Positions 59,471 to 64,000 of a DNA stretch of 64,000 bases are shown here, in pieces. The DNA lies in the NCBI GenBank assembly GCA_021018995.1, contig CM037593.1, forward strand, positions 45,087,810-45,151,809. The letters run 5' to 3'. The notes under the pieces are model-generated. The model saw nothing but the letters and a program-made list of their open reading frames with translations. It was not told the DNA's origin and did no database searches. A program made the position numbers and the translations under genes. The DNA comes from Chloranthus sessilifolius (lineage: Eukaryota > Streptophyta > Magnoliopsida > Chloranthales > Chloranthaceae). Within the stretch, counting starts at the first letter, position 1, and every line of letters starts with the position of its first letter.

Positions 59471-59809
59471 GACTGCCCAAATTAGTCATTTTTTCTATGA
59501 CTGTTAAGAGCAGTCGTTGAAGTTCATAAACGACTGCCGTGTATAGTAGTAAAAAAAATCACTGTTTTTTTACAACTAATTAAGACAGATTTTTTTGAAA
59601 AACTACTGTGAAAGACATTTTTTTGAAAATTGGCTGGTTAGGGCAGTCAATTTTTTGGCTTTTTATTGCACTATGTAATTTATTTTGGACATGTTTCACT
59701 CTACTTGGTTTGTCACTTTTGCATATTATTGGCAGGTTGCGGTGTAGAATGAGTTCGGGACGTTTTTGTGCCTTCCTAATTCCATCATAGAGTAACTTGA
59801 GGGCTGGTT

Positions 59810-60030
59810 TTATCAATTGTCTCGTGATTGGGGCCTAATTCTCTGACAGCTATCCCTGTTGGCTGTTCTTCATGCAATTTGGAAAGAGCGGAACTTTTGA
59901 ATTTTTCAGCGTCAAAGAAGACGAACTGATATCGTGCATCAGAATGTGGCGGAAGTGGGCACTGATGCTGCCAGCCTTCAATGACCTCTCCAGGTTTCAG
60001 CTGCTGCAAATCTGGCTGGATTCAATTGAT
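59810..60030 (+). pseudogene. LINE ORF2 C-terminal remnant
   Basis: One frame reads LSLLAVLHAIWKERNF, a stop, then IFQRQRRRTDIVHQNVAEVG. The xxxxAIWKERNxRIF signature closes the zinc-binding region at the end of plant LINE reverse transcriptases (and related non-LTR proteins). No polymerase domain is nearby. Confidence 0.45.
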
Positions 60031-60185
60031 CCGGGATAGGCAATATTTATTTCTTCCTCGTATTTTCTGCTTGCTTTTTTTTTTATTATCTTTCTTTATT
60101 TCGTCTTTGGTTGGTGTTCTACCAGTCCCTCTCTGTCAGCTCTACTGGTGTATATTCGTTTATCTGGACTGAAAATTCGAGATAG

Positions 60186-60376
60186 CCCCCAACGCTTACA
60201 TTCCCACTGCAGCAGCCTTCAGAGGAATGTGCATCGGTGCCTTGACAGTGTTGGCAGATTTCATGGGGGCTATTGGTTCGGGTACTGGTATACTGCTTGC
60301 CGCGACCATTATATGTTACTACTTCGAGACATTTGAGAAGGAGAGAGCCAGGGAACTTGGCTTCTTTGGATTCTAA
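60186..60376 (+). pseudogene. Terminal exon of Sec61 alpha (SecY family)
   Basis: After a GAGATAG acceptor-like site the frame reads [57 protein letters not shown] and stop TAA at 60374. This is the C-terminus of the ER translocon channel subunit Sec61 alpha with its last membrane span, almost unchanged, including the terminal GFFGF. No other Sec61 exon (for example the plug or the long loop regions) was found upstream, so it is a stray exon or captured fragment. Confidence 0.8.
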
Positions 60377-60498
60377 GCTACACTATAGTTTTGGTTGTTT
60401 AGAGATACATGGGTAAATAGGTCACAGAGCGGCACAACAGTTTTCAGCGAGCATAGGTGTACAAGTAAATCTATGTACTGTGAGTTTAGATGTACAAG

Positions 60499-60844
60499 CA
60501 CTATAAAAAATGTGTTTATTGGAGTTGGCTTTTGACCGTCTCCAAAAGTGTCTAAGTCGTCTCCAATAGTATTAGAGACAACTTCTATGTAATCTCAAAT
60601 AGTCCCGTCTCCATTGTCTTTGAAGACTAAATGGAGGCCGTCCCTAATAGTCAAGGTTATTGGAGACGGCTTATGGCCTTTTCCAAAGATATGTTAGAGA
60701 CGTCTCTAATAAGTCATCTAGCAATTTGCAATACTTATTGGAGACGACTTTAAGCCACCTCCAATAAGTGACCTCCTGTTATTGGAGACAGCTTTTAGCC
60801 GTCTCCAATATATATATTTAAAAAAAAATATATATTTGGTAGTG
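60499..60844. mobile_element. CACTA-type MITE
   Basis: It begins CACTATAAAAAAT and ends ATATATTTGGTAGTG, inverted CACTA ends, 346 bp. Inside, TTGGAGACGGC and its inverse GCCGTCTCCAA recur, the subterminal repeats of CACTA elements. The 3-bp flanks (AAG and ATT) do not match. No transposase. Confidence 0.65.
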
Positions 60845-61065
60845 ATTTTTTTATGAAAATTTTTTGGTAATGATTTTTTTATGAAATTAAAAAAAAAAAA
60901 AAATTTATGTCGACAATTTTTATGCAATTTTTTTTTTTTAATTATTATTTTTTTTTAATGCTTTTTTTTTTTAATGCAATTGCTTTAATGCAATTTTTTT
61001 TAATGCGTTTTTTTTAATACTTTATTTAAGGCAAATTTTTTATTGCTTTTTTTTTGTGCAAGTTT
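60845..61065. repeat. T-rich array TTTTTTAATGC
   Basis: Repeated TTTTTTTTAATGC, TTTTTATGCAATT and GCAATTTTTTTT words, inverse of 59335-59470. Confidence 0.6.
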
Positions 61066-61284
61066 GTACAAGGTATTGGTATTAAGCATACATATCGGAA
61101 AATCAAGATTTTAGCTACGGCCATAACCACTACCACTTAAAAGGCAAAACACTTTCAAGTTTCAAGGGATTTATAAAGTCTTCTGTCATAAAAGAGAACA
61201 CTCTTAAGAATTACAATGTGAAAACTATAAAATATACATCTAAAACACATAATATATACAATATATCTAAGAGACTATCAAATG

Positions 61285-61690
61285 CTAAGAAATGAGACAC
61301 ATGAGACCCAAATTCTCCTATTGAACCTTCCTCCACCGTAATTAGGATCTCATCGATGCCATTAGATTTAAGATTGTTTGCAACTTCAATACATGTCTAG
61401 GTACTCAAATCTGAGAATAGCAATTCTATTGCCTTCCATCAGAATTCTTCCCTTTCCAATCTGTTAAAACAACAAATCATTTGACAAATCAGTTGTTTTA
61501 TTTTATCATTATTGCAATATTTTTCGAAAGAATTTGTTAGAGAGATTGAGATAATAACCTCAAGAGGGGTGCTTTTGCCGTTAGGAGGCAGAATTGCACC
61601 AACTCCATTGGCTGCTACGGTAGCAAACATGTTCATCAGCTCAGCTTCATCGAGGCCATTACAATCATGTTCGGTAGGCATGCCATATAC
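61285..61690 (-). pseudogene. DXS (1-deoxy-D-xylulose-5-phosphate synthase) fragment
   Basis: DXS makes the first intermediate of the plastid MEP isoprenoid pathway. Minus strand: DEAELMNMFATVAANGVGAI, LPPNGKSTPLE (61559 upward), intron 61461-61558 with GT...TTTTAACAG, then IGKGRILMEGNRIAILRF and, after decay, [20 protein letters not shown]. The family has about 14 further residues with FRFPRG between AA and NG, so a deletion lies in the first exon. No more exons are seen on either side. A nonfunctional fragment with an unusually well kept intron. Confidence 0.8.
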
Positions 61691-61699
61691 ATGATATCA

Positions 61700-63771
61700 A
61701 ATGCTACCAAAGACAGCCTTAATAACAAGTGCCACTGAAACACCGTATTTTTATAGTGCATGTGATGCAAAGACCACGTCTAAGGATCTTTGGGGTCGAC
61801 GATTGCATTGAAAAAAATCTCCATAGTGTGATTTAAACCGTCAATTGACTTCAGAAAACCGCCATCAAATCTTCACATTAGTACTCTAAATCATGTGGCA
61901 CACTCAGAACAAAAATAGTGCCATCACCTATCCAAAATCAGTGACCCATTCACAATCTAGAATGTGAATAGGTCACTCACCCTATACAAAATAAATAATT
62001 AAATCTATAAATCAAATCCCAATGATATTCTATTGATCTTGACATGGGCGTCTATAGCATTCATACTTTGTGGTAAGATTTGACCGGTTTGATAAGCCTG
62101 GAGGAAGTTGATTATCAAAATGAGGGTTGCATCCAAAATCCCTAAAATACACCAGATTTAATTAAAAACCTCAGCTCAACTGATTTTTAACAAAAATTTA
62201 TATAATATAGAGACTCATTTACATGATCTTATCTTTTATATTTGCAGAAATAGACATGAGCATCAACAACTTGGAGACATTCAAAATCAAGCTGCAAAGA
62301 AAAAGTAGAATACTTACAATTTTGTTAATTGTGGAAGAAGAGTCAAGGATTCGGGAATGGACCTCATAAGATCATTACGTCTCACATTCCTACAAGTTGA
62401 AGAGCTACCAGATTTAATCCGTAAAGAAATAAAGAAGATTACTTCAGCCACTTTCATGAAAAAAGAAAAAAAGAACGTAAATCGAACACCTAATTATCTG
62501 TAATGGAGAAAACTGAAATGTGTGCTCGTCTTCTTTGATTTCTTGGCTATGTTTTAGTTTGATATGTAGCTTTTGTATGGTAATCCATTCATTTACAGAG
62601 GATCTTGTAGTAGCCGATGGCCCTAAAATTGTTCAACTATGATAGTGGACTTTAAGAAGGTTGGTTATTAGTGTTAAAAATTGTTCAACTATGATATTAG
62701 ACTTTAAGAAGGTTGGTTATTAGCAAAAGATAAAATCCACTTAGATTTTGCCTGATGGACATTGCAAATTAATAGTCTACAATGCAAAAGAAATAGGAAT
62801 TATTTGTGAGTGGCGAAGCTAACCCCCAACAGAAGTGATAAGGCTATGATGATGATGAAGCATTATTTTCAATGATCCTCATCCTTTATTTAAAGAGTGG
62901 AGCAACCTTATGAGGTTCTCTTTGCCAACGACATTTCTATGATTTGTATGTCAAATAGATAATTATTTTGCATTAAGAGAGCCAAATTTCCTCAATTGCA
63001 GAACCAATCATCTGGATAAGACGGTTAAAAACACTGGTTCTTTCAGCTTCGAATGATTTCTAGTGAAGAAGACATCTGTAAATGGTGAACGCCGCAACTC
63101 GCTCTAGTGGACTGCTATCAGCAAGGGATAATAAGCTGAGATTCGTGAATTACCCAATGATATTTGCTAAACTACGAGAGAATGATAATGTTTTAACAGA
63201 CCTATAACTGTGGCAGTGGCTGTAACTTTGGCTTCTGCTTCAGGCACGGCGAGGAGATGGTGATATCGAAACAACCTAAAAAGAACATGCATATTTATTA
63301 TTATTAAGCGTGGTGCTTGAATGAATGAAATATAATGAAAAGCACAAAACCAACTGTAGTTTGCCCAGCCATGCAATTTCCAATCAAGTAAAGAAGCAAA
63401 ATTCCCATATGAATTTGCAACCTTGAGGTACGCCCTACCGTCTAATGAGGATGTCTTGGAGTAGGGGTGACAGGTGGCAGGAAAATATATGTACAAAAGT
63501 AATTGATTCACAGTAACCAGTAGTATTTCTGAAAATTTTCTGATGTTTTATCATCCAATGGAGATATTTGGTCAATATCATGGGATGAAGGGAATTACCA
63601 AGAGAAACACATCAGTACACTCTACGTTTGGTAAAAACACATGCAAATACACACACACACACACACACACACAAAAACACCCAAATATATTGCTAGTTTC
63701 AAGACAATGACAAAGATCTAATGCTGAGAAATTAACAATGTTCATAAAATAGATCTGTCAGTCGTTAATAC
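61700..63771. other. Intergenic or intronic DNA, no supported gene
   Basis: AT-rich. A tandem phrase TTCAACTATGATA...GACTTTAAGAAGGTTGGTTATTA repeats at about 62630-62725. An AC dinucleotide run lies at 63648-63673. A minus-strand stretch at 63420-63480 reading HPYSKTSSLDGRAYLK might be a decayed or variant PTB exon but lacks a clear acceptor. This region may be partly intron of the minus-strand PTB-like gene. Confidence 0.3.
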
Positions 63772-63867
63772 CTGCTGCGATGTGACTGAAACTTGATATT
63801 CAAATCATTGTATGCGGAAAATGAAATGCGCAAATGGCATGAACTAACGTGCTCCGGAAGTAAGTAC
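63772..63867 (-). CDS. PTB-like RNA-binding protein, exon
   Basis: On the minus strand, after ATTTTAG, the exon reads YLLPEHVSSCHLRISFSAYN then DLNIKFQSHRSR, and ends CAGCAG/GTATTA. This is the end of the first RRM of plant polypyrimidine-tract-binding protein homologues (PTB3-type: LLPxHVxxCxLRISYSAHxDLNIKFQSHRSRDYTNPY). The phase joins the exon at 63955-63988 as IP/R/YLLP. The gene continues leftward (next expected text DYTNPYLP not found cleanly) and off the right edge upstream. Confidence 0.8.
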
Positions 63868-63954
63868 CTAAAATTTTGACTTACAGCATCTCAAATAAAA
63901 TTGTATCAAAATCATCGACACTTAGAAGTTCCATAAATTATGTCAACTGCATAC

Positions 63955-63988
63955 CTGGGAATACTTCTTCCATCCAATGCATTCCGTG
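63955..63988 (-). CDS. PTB-like RNA-binding protein, 34-bp micro-exon
   Basis: Between CTTTTGCAG and GTATGC on the minus strand lie 34 bases reading ARNALDGRSIPR with the junction bases. This is the RRM1 helix/strand of PTB (A..ALDGRxIP). It continues directly in frame into the exon at 63867-63772. PTB proteins bind pyrimidine-rich RNA and set alternative splicing in the nucleus. Upstream exons are beyond the window edge. Confidence 0.75.
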
Positions 63989-64000
63989 CTGCAAAAGTAG

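Noticed and set aside
63167-63511. 114-residue minus-strand protein
   Set aside because: Partly overlaps probable PTB intron; an internal HPYSKTSSLDG is only weakly like the expected PTB exon and lacks an AG acceptor.

Overview
The window reads as repeat-dominated nuclear DNA of a flowering plant. It is AT-rich, has Ty3/gypsy elements with very long LTRs, two Mutator-like elements (MULEs), MITEs, tRNA-derived SINE material and intron-containing fragments of typical plant genes (a TIR1/AFB auxin receptor, a BOR boron transporter, Sec61 alpha, DXS, PTB). The species cannot be told from the sequence. Almost every coding trace is broken; only the partial PTB-like gene at the right edge looks like a normal gene, and only two short exons of it are inside the window.

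Layout. (1) About 1-15820: a large minus-strand Ty3/gypsy element, Tat-like by its Gag, with the 5' LTR at 12606-15820, a decayed gag at about 8920-12397 and no recognisable pol. A polypurine tract at 665-680 sits next to a 3' LTR cut by the window edge (1-664). A plus-strand copy of the same LTR (4692-7646) is nested inside with a 4/5 target-site duplication, so it is read as a solo LTR. (2) 15478-17369: a 508-bp tandem duplication of LTR tip plus flank, then a Tourist/Harbinger-type MITE with a TTA duplication. (3) 17370-22906: mixed repeats, including a possible LTR remnant. (4) 22907-31163: an 8.26-kb MULE with about 110-bp terminal inverted repeats and a perfect 9-bp target duplication. 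It holds a broken MURA transposase (+) and a broken DUF1985/ULP1-like protease gene (-), in the convergent arrangement known for ULP-carrying MULEs. Three arrays of about 21-bp palindromic units lie inside it, one just upstream of each gene and one inside a protease-gene intron. (5) About 33179-39529: a second, truncated MULE transposase pseudogene split by a 3.6-kb LTR (34087-37695). (6) 39528-40632: a TIR1/AFB exon behind a short ATG exon and an intron. (7) 40638-50653: a complete gag-only Ty3/gypsy element with 3.8-kb LTRs, a TAACT target duplication, a decayed PBS and a mosaic 3' end. (8) 50659-63770: decayed DNA with a SINE, BOR exons, unidentified exon-like pieces, a LINE tail, the last Sec61 alpha exon, a CACTA-type MITE and a minus-strand DXS fragment. 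(9) 63772-63988: PTB-like exons (-).

There is no pathway operating across the window. The genes that would have worked together are transposon modules: transposase with ULP protease in the MULE, and gag with LTR cis-signals in two retroelements that lack pol and would have needed enzymes in trans. The strongest unexplained signal is the set of three palindrome arrays inside the ULP-carrying MULE.
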